A stretch of 64,000 bases of DNA, from the NCBI GenBank assembly GCA_031216445.1, contig CM062211.1, positions 570,001 through 634,000 on the forward strand, read 5' to 3'. The position numbers were made by a program, and so were the translations under genes. The notes under the pieces are model-generated. The model ran no database searches. It was given only the letters and a program-made list of their open reading frames with translations, and had not been told where the DNA came from. The stretch is from Lateolabrax maculatus (taxonomy: Eukaryota > Chordata > Actinopteri > Acropomatiformes > Lateolabracidae). The first letter of the stretch is position 1; each line of letters begins with the position of its first letter. This document shows positions 11,901 to 24,282 of this stretch, one piece after another.

Positions 11901-14900
11901 TAGCGGGTCACGTCAAATTTCAGTCAGTCACATTCTCCCTTGTTATTTCTATCAAGTAAGTCATGAAAAATAAGGTCTGTCAGATTTAGTAAATACTAGC
12001 TACAGCTGTTGTTTCAGTTGATCCAATACCTCATACCCCTAATTTGGATTTATCATATGACATAGTAATGTGTAACGGTAACGTTGTAATGGTTGTAGAA
12101 ACAAACAGTGACTTTATATTTTTGTCATTGGTATTAGTATATTATAGGGACTGTCTGTAAATCCAACTGCATTATCAGTTTACCTCTGTGAAACTGGAGG
12201 CCTGAGCTTGTTGGCTTTTAAAGGTTCACTTCACTGACATAGAAAAAAAATCACATAGTGGTATTTAGCCATGCAGATGTGGTTTAATTTGCTCTTTGAT
12301 TCCTGTTCTTTGGGTGATTTATCTATTTCAAATTTCCTTGCCTTAGTCTTTCCAGTAGACCCTCCCTAGTATCAGGAACCTCAGCAACTATGTGGCAACA
12401 CAAACTGTACATAAGATGACTCTGCTTGTGAACCTTTCTATAGGAGCTTGGTAAGACGATCTTAAAAAAAAGTACAAATTCGGTACTGTCTCAGCTACTA
12501 TGTCATAAGCATTTAAAATAATTGTGTAAATGTTTTTAAAATTGGGTCTTACCTCAGAGCTTCAGCATAGAAGAGATATTCTTTAATTTGGTCTGCATAA
12601 TGTTCCTCTTCTTCTAAGATATCATCTATTGAGGCAGCATATCTACAGGTGTGTGACAGAAAACATCGGTCTTAACAAGCAACACAACTGGTAGTGGCAG
12701 TAACAACCCTACAATATTGTTACATGCATGTGTTAAATATAAAAATATCTGTCAAAGGAATTGCATAAAACTATAATAACAGAGATAAATTGGATTATGG
12801 CAAGGCAGCCAAACCAGACTCAAATACTTACGCATCCATATGATGACCAGCACTTTGCAGTCCATCTCCCATCTCTTTCTCTATAGCGCTCCACTCACTG
12901 CAGTGAACACATGGATGCACACACACATTTGCAAATTAGCAAGGAGATTGTCAGACTATTTTTGTTGTTTGACTGACTCAAATGATCAAAAAGTAGCACC
13001 AAATATGCTTCTGTCATTAAGTGACACTCTTTGCCTTGTTAAAGTAATATTTTTTTAGTTTTTTTCTTCTTTAAATTAAGGCTAAAGGGTTTTGTATGCT
13101 GTATAGATTGTAAAGCCCTTTACAGTAAAATTGTGATTGCGGGGACAATGGAAACAATACACATTCATCAACAATTCAGGTACTTTATTAGTCATGCGTT
13201 GATACGTTATAATATGCTTGTTGTCAAACCTGAAGACTCTTCCATAGTTCCCATGGACTTTGTAAACACCATAGAGTCGATCCGCAACCCTCTAGAAAAG
13301 ACAGAAAATTAAAGTAATTGTACAACCAATAAAAAATATAGTCTACATTTCCAGCCGAGTGAGCACAGCAGGTGTCTTTTATTTACATGTACAAATTAAT
13401 TTGTGCTTTATAGTTAGTGTCAAGTTAATTTAACAGCAGGAGCTGAGGTGATCACAGTTTCAGCGGAAGACTAGCAGCTGTGTTTTGGTGTTGGGGTGCC
13501 TGCAAATACTGAATCCATTCCTTCATATTAATATCATTAGGTTATCATGTTCATTATATTTCTCCTTGTCCCCTTAACACAATTGTATCCAGTTGTGCTG
13601 CTATAACTGACACACAAACTAAACAGGAGTTGTCAGGCCATGGACAGTATCATCTAAAGGGACAGTTAACCTATTTTGGACAGAGATGCAACTCTGGATT
13701 CAGCCTGTTTAACAACAGTGTTAAAATGTTAACATTGTTATATTCTGGTATCTCATACATGTGAATTAATAAATTCAAGCACAAAAATTACTATTACTAC
13801 TGAATGGATCTTGTGGTGAGATTGTTTGTCAACTTCTGTTTCAGGCACCATGAATTAACTTTCAATATCAGAAACAAATTTATTTAGTTTTGAGATTTAC
13901 CGAGCTCAGTACCAGCCACTAGCACCGACATTTCTTTATAAAGCGGTTATAATGGATATAATAACAATGTATAAAATGACAATGTCAAAACAATGTGACA
14001 GTGTGAAAGGGGGCATTCGGCTCATTGTTTAGCTGTGCGGCTGTTTAGCAGGCGGCTGTTTTCAGAGAAAAAGGTTTAAAAACCTACTGTACAGTACCTG
14101 CTCAGCAGCAAACAGACACAGCTACAGACTAGCTGGTGAACTCAGTGGATCAGTTAACAGCAGAATGTTGAACTTATCATGAACTTATTACCTTCATCAG
14201 GTTGCCAGAAACATGACTCAAAAATGAATGCTAATGCTGCTCTGTAACATGGATGTATAAAGAGAACTGGACACAGTGTTGGAGGCGGGGCCTCGTTCAT
14301 TCCTATGGAAGTTGCTCAGTGGCGCATGAAGCAAACATCCGGGTATTCAGTATGCGGAAGTTTCAGATTTTTCCGCTGTGTTGCGCCCATAGAGCATGCA
14401 CATTAGTGTTTCCTTTAGCCCAGCTGCTCAGTCTCGGCCTCGCTCACATGAACGGCTGACGAAAGTTACTCTGGATTCAGCTATTAGTGAATTTTACAAC
14501 TTTTAGGACCTAATGATTTAAATAAGGGCTATTCAAGTGTTAGAACTGGGAAGTTGATATACCTCCAAAAAAAAAAAATCCACTGAGTTACAGACGTCTC
14601 TTTGTCAATGTTAGTCAATGGAAAAAAGTCTTTTTGGGCCCAATGGCATCACGGGACGGACACAGAAGTTGTAATTCCACCGTTTGGCTGCTATGTCAAA
14701 TTGGCTTCAAAGTGCGGCGCACTTCCTGGGGGCTTGCTCTGTAACTGCTGGATGTGTAATTAAGTTTGCTAACAAGTTCACTGTATCAACCTAAAACTTT
14801 TTAATGCTGCCCCCAAGTGGCCAAATAAATTGTTTATTTCAGGTTTAAAAATTTAACATGGAGAGAGGGAGAGAGAGGGAGAGAGGGAGAACTCAGAAAC

Positions 14901-17900
14901 TGCCTATGTGGGGAGAAAAGTCAGTGTGCCGTATTAACTCCAAAAGAGAAACAAGCTCTCTAGAAAAGTTTCTGAATTATTACATACATACATTTATATG
15001 AATTGTTAATGCATTTGATTATATTCTTTGATGACTGTTATTTGTATATTATGTTTACTTATTGCTAATCATCTGCCAATGTTTACTACTTTGGCAACAT
15101 AAGTTTCTGATGTGTTATGCCAATAAAGCTCATCTGAATTTGAAAGACAGGTAGAAAGAGAAACTTACCGCTCGTGCTCGAAGCAGCTGAGATGTGTGAG
15201 ACTGCAGCTCATCGCTGTAGTGTTTCATTTCTGTAAAGCGTCTGAGTAAGAAAAAATAAAGACACATGTACAAAAGACTGATTAAAATGTCCTTTACATA
15301 CCTTCTACCTAGTTTTTTAAAAGTGTATATGCTTTTATTCATCCTTTAATTTAATTATCATTAAGGATTGGTCAAATATATAATACTAAAAGAGTATAAA
15401 AATCCTTCAAACAAACAAGTTAAGCTATCTTGAATTATGTGGACATTAATGGTAACTTTTGACATTTTTAATATAATTGAGCCCCTCTTACAGTGTGTTT
15501 AGGAAACTTACTTATCTGGATTTCTCACCCTGAAGGTGGCACTGAGAGCTCTCAGCCTGGAATCTGCCTGCAATAGGAGTAACAGGAGATGGTCAAGCTT
15601 TGTGAACACCTAAAAAAAAAAGAAATCTCCCAAATTTATGAGTTGCCTGTAAGAACAAAGAGATAAAAGCTCCACAAATGTCCAGTACCTTTGCCTGAAA
15701 TCCTGTCTCATACACCACTTCCTTCCAGCCATGTTCCTGCCGCACACAGCAGTGAAAAGAGTTATTTATCAGCCACTGATCTATAAATGATTACTTGAAC
15801 TGCTGGACTGACCCAGAGCTGCAGCATGTACCTCAGTGAGGAAGTGGCAGAGAATCTTGTCATTGGAGAGAACTGGATGTGATGCCACACGAAGCAGAAA
15901 GTTCTCCAGCCCGACCCTGCGCCGCTCCACAAAGTCTGGGTCCATGTTGTCTGCCGACAGCTTGTGCCACACAAACTCCGCCTGCATGCAAGAGAACAAA
16001 CAATCAAACTGCTTCCAACCTTCACTTGACATTTTGGCACAGTTTATGCACTTTAGTTTGATTCACTGACCTAGTCTTGTGTTAGCTTTACTTATTTGTA
16101 GCTGAAATTAGCTCTTTATTTATGTTGTACTTTCTAAAAAAATACCAGGTGTTATTGTTTGTCCCTCTCGCCAAGAAATATTGATGATTTATTGATTAAA
16201 AGTGGACAGTGTGTGGACAGATGAAGCTACAGTAGTTCTACAGGACTGATTTGAGTGCAAAGACTGGCACATGTTCAGAGATGCCTCCACCCAGGAAAAC
16301 CACATCAATCTTACATCATACATCAACAAATGTGTTGATGATGTGGTGATCACAAAGACATTCCCAGCATTCCCAACCAGGAAGCCTGGATGAACGGAGA
16401 GGTGAGGGCCCTATCCAGGGCCAAAAAGCTGCCTTTCTGTCAGGTGACAAGGAAGCATACAACACCTCCAGAGCAAGACTGAAAGTTGGCATCATGGAGG
16501 CAAAGAAGAGACATCAGGAGAGACTGGAGAGAGACCTCAATACCAACACCAAAGATATGTGGCAGGCTATCCAGAACATCACAGGCTACAAAAGCAGGAG
16601 AGCCCCATCATGTGTGATGCTCACTTTGATCTCCTCAACAAAGAGTCAGCTGTCAAGTCTGGCCCTCCTCAAGAGGTCTTTGTAGCTTAATGTATGTGTA
16701 TGTATTTTGTCTTGCCATCAGAATGACTGTTAATTGCTCTCATGTTGTTTATTTACCTATATTGTATTATCTTTACTTCCTGGTTCAGCAACTGGGTTTT
16801 AAGCCTGTTTCCGCACAGAAAGAGAAAAACTGGTCCAAACAGGGAACTGCTCCACCTGGGAGTCTCCTTTGATTATTCTAAAAAGTGTTGACCGAATGTG
16901 ACTTACCAACTTCTGTGAAGTGTTGAAAAGTAAAGGGACTATTAAAGGAGAAACATGTACATTTGGCAGATAAATGATCCATTGTTGTGCTTGAAACAGT
17001 AAAACTTAAGAAATGTATTGTTGTTTCTTAAATATATTGTACAAAAATGTTTGAACTGCTGCAGTTCTTCTACGTTATGAAGAAATAAAAACATACACTG
17101 ATATATACAGTGTGTATTTATATATAGTTTGTGAAATTTTATCAGAATTTTATGTGTTTTGGCCCAGTAGATTCTTGACTCACTTGCCCTATCGGGCCAG
17201 TGGCAAAAAACGTTATTGTTGGACCCTGGAGTGTGCCATCTTTATTGTGTGTTGTCATAGCAACCTACACCATGTGGATTAGTTGTTTTCACAGTCATCA
17301 TTGTTTTTATTTGCATCTAACTGAAACACCCATACCATCTTGTCATCTGGATTTTTCAAGAAAAATCCCAATAGTGACTTTTCTTTTCTTTTTAAAATGC
17401 TTTGGACAATACAGTATATGTTTCATACATATAAATAAGGAAGAAACACAATTCTAAATCCAGCTCCCTTTAACTTAAATAAACCATTTTATTATAGATC
17501 TTTTAATTTCTTTCCTTATTTAGTAGCGGATTTCTCCCCCATTATAACACTTGCTGTGGAAATGTTTTTAGTAAGGTCAACCTACTTAAGTTGTTGCAGA
17601 AGTAGAGATGGTGCAACTAAACAAAGTAAGTTTTGAAAATAAATTGAGTGAGTTTTGAAAATAATAATTCTATGGCTGCTTTATCTGCAATATATGGAGA
17701 AAATGAGCAAGATGTCCAGCTCCATAATGATGGATTGGCTAGAAGTTTTTGGGGGTGATTTCTCAACCTACTTATGCTTGTCCTGCCATATTATATTAAA
17801 CATTTCACACAAAGCAAGGCTGCATCCTTTAAATATCACTGAACAGGGTTTGGAAAGCAGAAACACCCTGAACTCACCCTCTTCTCAGGCAGAGGGGGGA

Positions 17901-18834
17901 CCACGATGTACGGGTAGGTAACTATCAGGTAGTTCCGCAGCAGTTCAAACTCACTGTATCTCCTCCACAGAGAGTCAGGGGCTGGGTTCCGACCTTCAGC
18001 GACAGCATCCATTGGCCTTTAAAAAATAAAGCCACAAGACAATTTAGTGAAGTTGTTTTTGAGCAGTGACAAAAGAAAGAATTGAATTCATACAACACAT
18101 AGCTAAAACAAGGGGAAATACAGATAAACGCCCATCGAGCCACGAAAGTTCCTTTACATGACTGACAAGCGGAGTGTTATTCTCACCGTGTTTCGATGAG
18201 GTACACGGTGAACGTCTCCTGCATGTTCACTGCATTTTTGCCACTCCTTTTCTCAGCCTCGGCTACACAGATCTCCATTCTACGCAGGAGAGTGGAGCCC
18301 TCTTCCACCATCTGCACCATCACATCGCACAGTGTCATTAACAAACATTAACAGCGGCTCCTTGGCTCATTGTTTCTCACCCGTCTGCTCATTCGTGGTC
18401 CCACTTGTTCATGCTATGCTACCAGTTAACAGGTGTCTTCACGCACTATGAAACATGATTTATGTTAGCATGGAAATTACAGCAGACTGGATGGATCATA
18501 CCTGACCTCAGTGCCCGTTATGACGCAAACAATTTAAATAGCAAAAATATAACCCAAATTAACGTGTATGAACTTATATTTAGTCAACGTGTCTACAGCA
18601 TAATGTAAGCTAGCTGAGCTTTAAACATAGCTTAGCCAACATTAAATACAATGTGTATTAACGTTGACGCAGCCTTTAACCGCTGCTATGCCTATCGTAA
18701 AAGCAATTTAAAATTAAAACATGAAGGGGAAGATACAGTTTTACCGTTTTGTTTAAGCTGTTGGTCCCGTCGGCAGCTGTGTGGTCTGATTCGTTGTCAG
18801 TAGCCACCGACTCTTCCTTGCAGTCCTCTGCCAT
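8920..18834 (-). CDS. snx4: Sorting nexin-4, complete 14-exon gene
   Basis: Minus-strand coding exons: 18834-18745, 18311-18187, 18016-17878, 15981-15832, 15736-15689, 15567-15512, 15241-15169, 13291-13230, 12897-12832, 12642-12553, 10160-10061, 9893-9748, 9180-9066 and 8967-8920 (TAA). They sum to 1308 nt, 435 residues, against 450 in human. All junctions are GT/AG with matching phases. The PX domain spans roughly residues 40-165, with RRYSEF at 90-95 (phosphoinositide-binding arginine) and PPLPEKR at 112-118. The rest is the BAR region, with MKHYSDELQ, GNYGRVFSEW, CRKHELAQFELEMA and a C-terminal YAVMQISMCKKGIQVW. SNX4 binds PI3P on early endosomes and, with SNX7 or SNX30, supports recycling of cargo such as transferrin receptor and ATG9A traffic (family knowledge). 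I chose ATG 18834 by homologue length; two upstream in-frame ATGs (18882, 18876) exist. Introns hold a solo LTR and retroelement fragments. Confidence 0.97.
9902..9924. repeat. (AAAT)n short tandem repeat
   Basis: Five AAAT-type units in snx4 intron 11, nine bases before exon 12 in gene orientation. Confidence 0.8.
11244..11760 (+). mobile_element. Solo LTR of a sushi-like Gypsy retrotransposon
   Basis: 517-bp element beginning TGTCATG and ending CTGTGACA, flanked by a perfect 5-bp target duplication TTGTC (11239-11243 and 11761-11765). It contains an AATAAA signal (11691-11696) and the GCAATTGGGTCCTAC segment typical of sushi/Jule-type LTR 3' ends in fish. There is no internal coding region, as expected after LTR-LTR recombination. 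In snx4 intron 10. Confidence 0.85.
14250..14830. repeat. Unclassified dispersed repeat
   Basis: Sequence of the type ATGGATGTATAAAGAGAACT, GGAGGCGGGGCC, GTCAATGGAAAAAAGTC and GCTGCCCCCAAGTGGCCA, which I associate with moderately repeated fish intronic DNA. No coding capacity or clear ends. In snx4 intron 7. Confidence 0.35.
16245..16690 (+). mobile_element. Non-LTR retroelement fragment (linker before the RT domain)
   Basis: Reads TDWHMFRDASTQENHINLTS, then after a stop GDKEAYNTSRARLKVGIMEA and DMWQAIQNITGYKSR, the region between endonuclease and reverse transcriptase in a family very common in fish. Lies in snx4 intron 3, antisense to the gene. The fragment at 21395-21860 is from the RT end of what looks like the same family. 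Confidence 0.65.
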
Positions 18835-18871
18835 CCTCTTCTTTCCTCCTGATGTTGATGGTGAGCCAGGA

Positions 18872-18881
18872 CGCATGCGCA
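18872..18881. promoter_or_regulatory. NRF-1-like site in the snx4 promoter/5' UTR
   Basis: CGCATGCGCA, close to the NRF-1 palindrome, 38 bases upstream of the chosen snx4 ATG in a locally CpG-rich segment. Such sites mark housekeeping, TATA-less promoters. Motif evidence only. Confidence 0.4.
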
Positions 18882-19489
18882 TAGCGTCAAACCCAACAGA
18901 TGGAGTTATTCGCAGTAGGCTCGATGTTTCACAGTCGTGTAGTACTACAGTGCAGCAGAAATGTCCTATAACCATTTGCTCTAGTACAGTGTTCCGACAC
19001 AATGAAGCGCTCCTCAGACAGAACAAGCATAACTGGGCCCTTTATGAAAGGATGAGCAACCAATATCGTTATTACCCATCATAATACGTTACATTAACGC
19101 ACATCTGTGGACTTCTTTCATCATACAGTGAACATACTCTCTACACATCATACTCTTAACCGCTGCACATTCCCTGGACAATATTTTGGACATTTTCATT
19201 TAAAAAAAACACACATTTTAATAATATTTTATTGTATTCTGTATTGTAAATATTTCTATTCTTTTTTATGTTTATGTTCATATTTCTTGACTTTGCACAG
19301 CTTGTCTTCAACTTCTACTATCTTAATTCCTAAGTTTTATTGTCACGCACAAATACACCACAGCAAATTCCTTGTATGTGAAAACTTACATGCAATAAAA
19401 TCAATTCTTATGTGCTCTGACAACCCATGCTCCGGGAGACAATGTGGAGGAGTAAGATGTAATAAAAGGCCTGGGAGGCAGACAGGCTG

Positions 19490-20815
19490 ATCCTGCCCCA
19501 GGATATGATAACCTTGGAAAAAAGGTTTGAAGCACTGTACAAAGTGGTGGAGGGAGTTAATGACCTACACAGCATTGTTGTTGTGCTACATCAGCTGCTC
19601 AGCAAGGAGCTCAAGACACTAATATGGTCCCCTGTACAACAACAAAGGACACTGTAGGTAGGCCTTTGTGTGGTAGTTTCTGGGATGAGCTGTATCTGGG
19701 GATAGAAAAGGAGGCAGACAAATATGAGGCTGACAGGGAGGTGACAAGGCTAATCTCCAAATGAAATGCTCTTCAACATGAATTACAGGAGCTAAAGAAA
19801 ATGCTCCAAAGACAAAGGGAGCAGCAAGAGGACATTCGTCTTAAAGCCTGTGAGATGCAGATGGCACTTTCCCAGGAGAAGGAGGAGAAGGCAGCTATGC
19901 AAAACAATGAATCCTTCCAACATGAAATTCCGGAGCTCAAGAAAATGCTAAGAATAGAAAAGGACCAGAAGAATGAGGTGCTTTTCAAAGTTGTTGAAAA
20001 GGAGGAATCACTGCTCCTGAGAGCCTGAAGATGTGAAGGAGATGAACTGTGTCCTTAATGTCTTGATGACGGAGGAGCAGGAGGAGGTTATATGCCAAAA
20101 TAAGGAAGCCCTCCCTAAATAAATGAAGGAGCATGAGAGAATTAGCCTGGGAACCAGACGAATCTGCAAGCTCATGTTTTATTTGCTCTGGCAGATATGC
20201 CTGGCCCCCCCATGGATGTATAAAGAGGCCATTCAAACTGATTTCCTTGGTACCGGCAGCGCTGTTGTGACGGGCGAACCAATCACAAGTGTTTATCTAG
20301 TATGAGGTGGGTTTAATACGATGACTGACGGAGAGGAGCACTGTCGAAGCATCTTTGTAAATAACCAAGATGGCGGCTGCTGATACAGAGTGTACCCAGG
20401 CCGGCTATAGCGGCAGTATTAAATGGACTGGACGGTAAATTTTCTCTAAAAGAAGATCAAACAACGGCACTTAAACTTTATGCTGATAGAAATTTGTGTT
20501 TGCCGAAATTATGACAGGACGGTGTTTCGTCACTCTGATTGGTTGTCTCCGCCCGTTGATAAATCACCAACAATCCTTTTCCATTGAAAATCGAAAATTA
20601 ACTGAGAGGTTCCAGACTTATAGGCGTTTGCGAATTAGTTTGGCGATGCCAGGCTATGAGAGAATGCTCCAAATTGAAAGGGACCAGAAAGCGGAGATAC
20701 GTCTCAAAGCCTGTGAGATGAGGAATGCACTTTCCCAGGAGAAGGAAGAACAGGAGGCTATGAGACAAAACAAGAAGTCCTCAAGCTAGAAATTCAGTGG
20801 CTTAAAAAAGTGTGT
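19490..20815 (+). pseudogene. Decayed coiled-coil reading frame, interrupted by a transposon
   Basis: Fragments of charged, heptad-like sequence occur in shifting frames: MITLEKRFEALYKVVEGV (about 19508), DELYLGIEKEADKYEADRE (about 19688), then an open stretch from 19762 with ELKKMLQRQREQQ and RLKACEMQMALSQEKEE. After the element at 20143-20656 the same unit returns (MLQIERDQKAEIRLKACEM). The repeat of RLKACEM.xALSQEKEE on both sides shows an internal duplication about 45 residues long. Stops and frameshifts separate the pieces and no splice pattern rescues them. I do not recognise the parent gene; a single-exon or processed copy is likely. Confidence 0.5.
20143..20656 (+). mobile_element. 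TAGCCTGG-ended DNA element with 9-10 bp target duplication
   Basis: The best-defined copy of the family: TAGCCTGG at the left end, CCAGGCTA at the right, imperfect inverted ends of about 30 bp, and TGAGAGAAT directly repeated outside (20134-20142 and 20657-20665; a tenth base also matches if the A is counted outside). The interior has CAAGATGGCGGC (20366-20377) with an ATG and a decayed helicase-like first-exon segment best seen in the 35-kb copy. It interrupts the coiled-coil pseudogene. Confidence 0.8.
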
Positions 20816-21001
20816 CTGAAACACAGTGAGACGGATGGAGAAGATGAGCTGTTTTGGTATGTATGGGAATTGCTGGCGATGGGTTGATAGTGTGAATGCC
20901 CACCCTTAAGCTGGCAGGTGTAAAATAGCGGGTTTAGCAGTTCAATTTAAGACTAATGTAGGAAAATACATAAAGTGTAAATAAAATAACAACAAAATAA
21001 T

Positions 21002-21320
21002 TAAGGGCAGCACAGTAGTGCAGTGGTTTGCAGGAACACCTCACAATGAGAAAGTTGTGTGTTTGAGCCTGCCTGCTGGGTGGGTGCTTAGCATTACTGT
21101 GTGGAGTTTGTATGTTCCCCTTGTGCCGGTGTGGGTTTTCCCTGTCCAAAGACATGTGAGGTAGGTTAATTGGCAACACTAAATTTACCGTAGGTGTGAG
21201 TGTTTTGTTTGCTGTATGCGTGTTAACCCTGTGATAGACTGGTGACCTGTGCACGGTGTACTGTACTGCAGCCCTGCACAGGACAAGCAGTCATAGTTAC
21301 TAAATTAATGGATACAATAA
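21002..21320 (+). mobile_element. tRNA-like SINE-type dispersed repeat
   Basis: Starts GGCAGCACAGTAGTGCAGTGG (A-box-like) with TGTTTGAGCCTGC further on (B-box-like), then TGTGGAGTTTGTATGTTCCC, CCAAAGACATG and TTAATTGGCAACACTAAATT, and ends near GGACAAGCAG and AATGGAT. This is a very common fish repeat; the boxes are degenerate, so it is not an active tRNA gene. Confidence 0.6.
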
Positions 21321-21394
21321 TTCAAATAAAACACTAAATATTCCAAAACTAAATGCTGTTGTAAATGTATTATTATTATCATTATCATTATTAA

Positions 21395-21860
21395 GGGATA
21401 CTATAAGGGACATCAAGGCAACAGTTTGTAAGACCATCCTGTTTACTTTATACACCTCTGACTTCAGCTACAAGTCAGAGTCACACCACCTGCAGAAGTT
21501 CTCTGATTGCCCTGCCATTGTAGGGTGTATCAGTGGACAACAGGAGGAGGAATACGGAGGCCTGGTGGATGACTTTGTGTGGTGGTGCAGAATGAACTGC
21601 CTGCAGCTGTATATTAGCAATGCAAAGGAACACATTGTAGACTTCTTTTAACCTCGGTATCCATCCAGAGGGAGAGTGTTGAGGTGGTTCACTCCATAAA
21701 ATACCATGGACAACAGGCTAGAGTGGGCTTGGAACACCTTGGAGCTCCACAAGAAGGCTGGAGAGGCTGGGAGGCTTCAACAATGTTCTACCAGTCTGTG
21801 GTATCCAGTGCTGTCTTTTATGCTGCTGTGTGCTGGACTGATCTTACTGGGACTAACTGC
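21395..21860 (+). mobile_element. Non-LTR retroelement fragment (RT C-terminal region)
   Basis: Shows FTLYTSDFSYKSESHHLQKF, IVGCISGQQEEEYGGLVDDF, QLYISNAKE and later MFYQSVVSSAVFYAAVCW in shifting frames, the end of the RT domain of a common fish non-LTR family. Broken by frameshifts; no 3' tail seen. Confidence 0.7.
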
Positions 21861-22019
21861 AATTACATGTTGTGTAACTTCTGTCAAAGTGCAATATATC
21901 TATTTTAAAAAGCATGTTTTTATTAAATCATTCATAAATTACAGTAAGTTTGATAAGCTTGAAGTTTATCTTTGTTTTTTTCTCACTGCACAAAGATGTA
22001 TGAAAAATGTACGGTAGCT

Positions 22020-23990
22020 GTATATATGTTCAAACTTTCTGTTCTCATGGCTCATGAGACAGTGGGGGCAGTCTTTCATCCTTTTTTTTATTTTAAACAT
22101 GAGAGCTAAACTACAGAGTAAATTATATTAGCTTGTTTTGTTGATTTCAAGAATCAATGCCTTGTCAATAAAGATCTGTCACTGCATAAATTAATTTATT
22201 CTGGTATTGATGGTAATATTTATAATGCCATCAAAGCCTGCAAAGACCCTGTTGCATGTTTCCAGTGAAATAATTCCAGGACTGGCTGGTTTCCTGGGGT
22301 GAAGCAAGGAGACGTGTTCGTTCATTAATTTGCTATGTAAATGCCTTGGCCCAAAAAATCTAACAGGCCAATTACATATGATATGGAATAGAACAAACAC
22401 ATTCTACATTTTAGAAAGCAGATGAACAGAACAGACGAAAAGCCACATATTCGAGTTAGGATTAAAGTACACCAGTTCCTCAGGAAGAGAGCATGAGGGT
22501 CTGTGATAAATAAAATGAAACTGTGCCCTGACCTTGGTTTTATATTTTCTCTATATTTCATCTTTATCATCAATTTACACTAATGTAAATATTGTCAAAC
22601 ACTACTAACTGCCTCTATAAGGGACAATGGAAGGGGGAAATTTGGAATTAGAAATCACATTCAAATCACAGATTAATACAGAACAATATTTAATGAAATT
22701 TTAGACTAATTTGCCAGTTGTTCAATAGTTATTGAGTTGACTCATTAATAAGGAGAGTTTAAGGACAGAACAGAGAACACTGTATTCATCAGAAAGGAAC
22801 AATTTTGTTATGTAAATAGAATTTTTTAAAAATCTTTTATTGGATGTCTTCTATGTATTTGTGGAACTATTATGATTTGTCATGTGGCCATCCTGGTTGT
22901 TGTCATTGTCTAGTTAATACATAAAGAAAAATATCTAATTTAAAATGGTTTAATCTTATAATGATATCACAGTGTATTAGCATAACTTTACATTCTGGTC
23001 CTACCATAATATACTAACTATACTAACACTGATATTACAGTAACACTGGCTGCATTCTCTGTATCAGCACAGTCTGCATCAGTGTTTCATTTTGGAAAAT
23101 TAAGTTATGACATTGACCTCTACAGAGGCTTTGCAGTTGTGTCAAAAAGCCACCAGCTGACACCATCATGGAGGTCTGTTGCTTGCTTTACACATACAAA
23201 ATGTGCTGGTTTAACCTGTATTTAACAAGTATTTGCATATTGCACTACATGTTTGTACCTTGTTTTCGTATCCTGTTTAGTTTGCACCTTACATGTGGTT
23301 TGAATGTTTGCTTCACTCCTCTGATTAATGCATCAGTCACTCTTTTTGAATTGCATGGGTTACCAGGATAAACACAATTCTGTTCATCTATGTACTGTAC
23401 TGCGCTGTATACACATGGAGGACAACAACGTCTCTTATCTTTTATCGTAAGTACATATTGCTCAGTAATTTTAGAATAAATTATAATTTCCCTGTTAAAA
23501 ACAGGACACAGATTAGACACCTCCAATATGGCTGCCAAAAGTTGCATCATGTCACATAAAGCCATCATATGGTGTCAGGAGATATCACACAATTGTAAAA
23601 ATCAGCAGATATGATCAAAAAGACAGATATGGAGAATCACCTCTGGAGAGACAAAGGCCTCTTGATTCAATAACCTATCTTGGAATGAGGAATGAATGCA
23701 ACATTAGAGTATATCTTAAACAAACAGGTAGCTAGGGTTGTAGTTACACTGTTAAACTAGACACATTTCGGTGCCGTACATTGAAACAGGTCCTAAAACA
23801 CATCCATGAGGGAGTTATGACACTGTCTTCCAGAGCACGCATTAAAATATTATACACTTGGTGCTGTCTGGAGTGTTCAGAGTCTCAGATAAATGTGTTT
23901 CCTTAAAACATTTTTGTTTATATAGTTTTTTACCCCCATCAATCCACCAGAGTGGAAATTTGATCACATCATCGTTAAAGTGCATGTCCT
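22020..23990. other. AT-rich interval, nothing recognised
   Basis: Short open frames only, none with a known motif. The part next to 24002 could be 3' untranslated sequence of the orphan exon if that is real. Confidence 0.4.
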
Positions 23991-24001
23991 GAATCTTTTT
24001 T

Positions 24002-24254
24002 CTACTGTACATGGCTGTGAGGTTCATCCTGCACGCCGACAAAGAAGCAGACTTGTTGCGGAGAGGAAGGGGCGATGTGAGGATGATGGTAGGAGGATGA
24101 GGATGAGGAGGAAGAGGAGGTAGACTTGGGGATCTCCCAGTAACTGCCGTGGAGGTCTAGGGAGGAAAGAGCAGGCAGGTTCTCTCTATGTTTGGGTTTG
24201 TCACAACCCGTAGGTAGAGGTGGTGCACTCAGACATTTCCTCAGGCACGGCTCA
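24002..24254 (-). CDS. Possible orphan terminal exon, unidentified protein
   Basis: On the minus strand an AG acceptor (TTTACAG ending at 24255) is followed by an open frame of 83 codons to a TAG at 24004-24002, entering with one leftover base. The peptide has several cysteines near its start (PCLRKCL), the segment LPALSSLDLHGSYWEIPKS, a run of nine serines and a His/Pro-rich tail. It looks like the last exon of an intracellular tail more than random sequence, but I do not recognise it and found no partner exon upstream. A decayed copy of its first half lies 1.19 kb away (25336-25473), with stops. It may be the end of an unannotated gene, or a pseudogene. Confidence 0.3.
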
Positions 24255-24282
24255 CTGTAAAGTCAATTACATGGATATTTAA
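24145..24282. repeat. Direct repeat, copy 1 (overlaps the orphan exon)
   Basis: About 138 bp including GGAAAGAGCAGGCAGGTT and CACTGTAAAGTCAATTACAT, closely matched at 25336-25473 in the same orientation, 1191 bp away. Confidence 0.85.

Noticed and set aside
18749..19084. 111-codon plus-strand frame opposite snx4 exon 1
   Set aside because: Antisense to the CpG-rich snx4 exon and promoter; no motif.
23245..23568. 107-codon minus-strand frame
   Set aside because: No splice pattern, domain or repeat-family match; composition like the surrounding AT-rich DNA.
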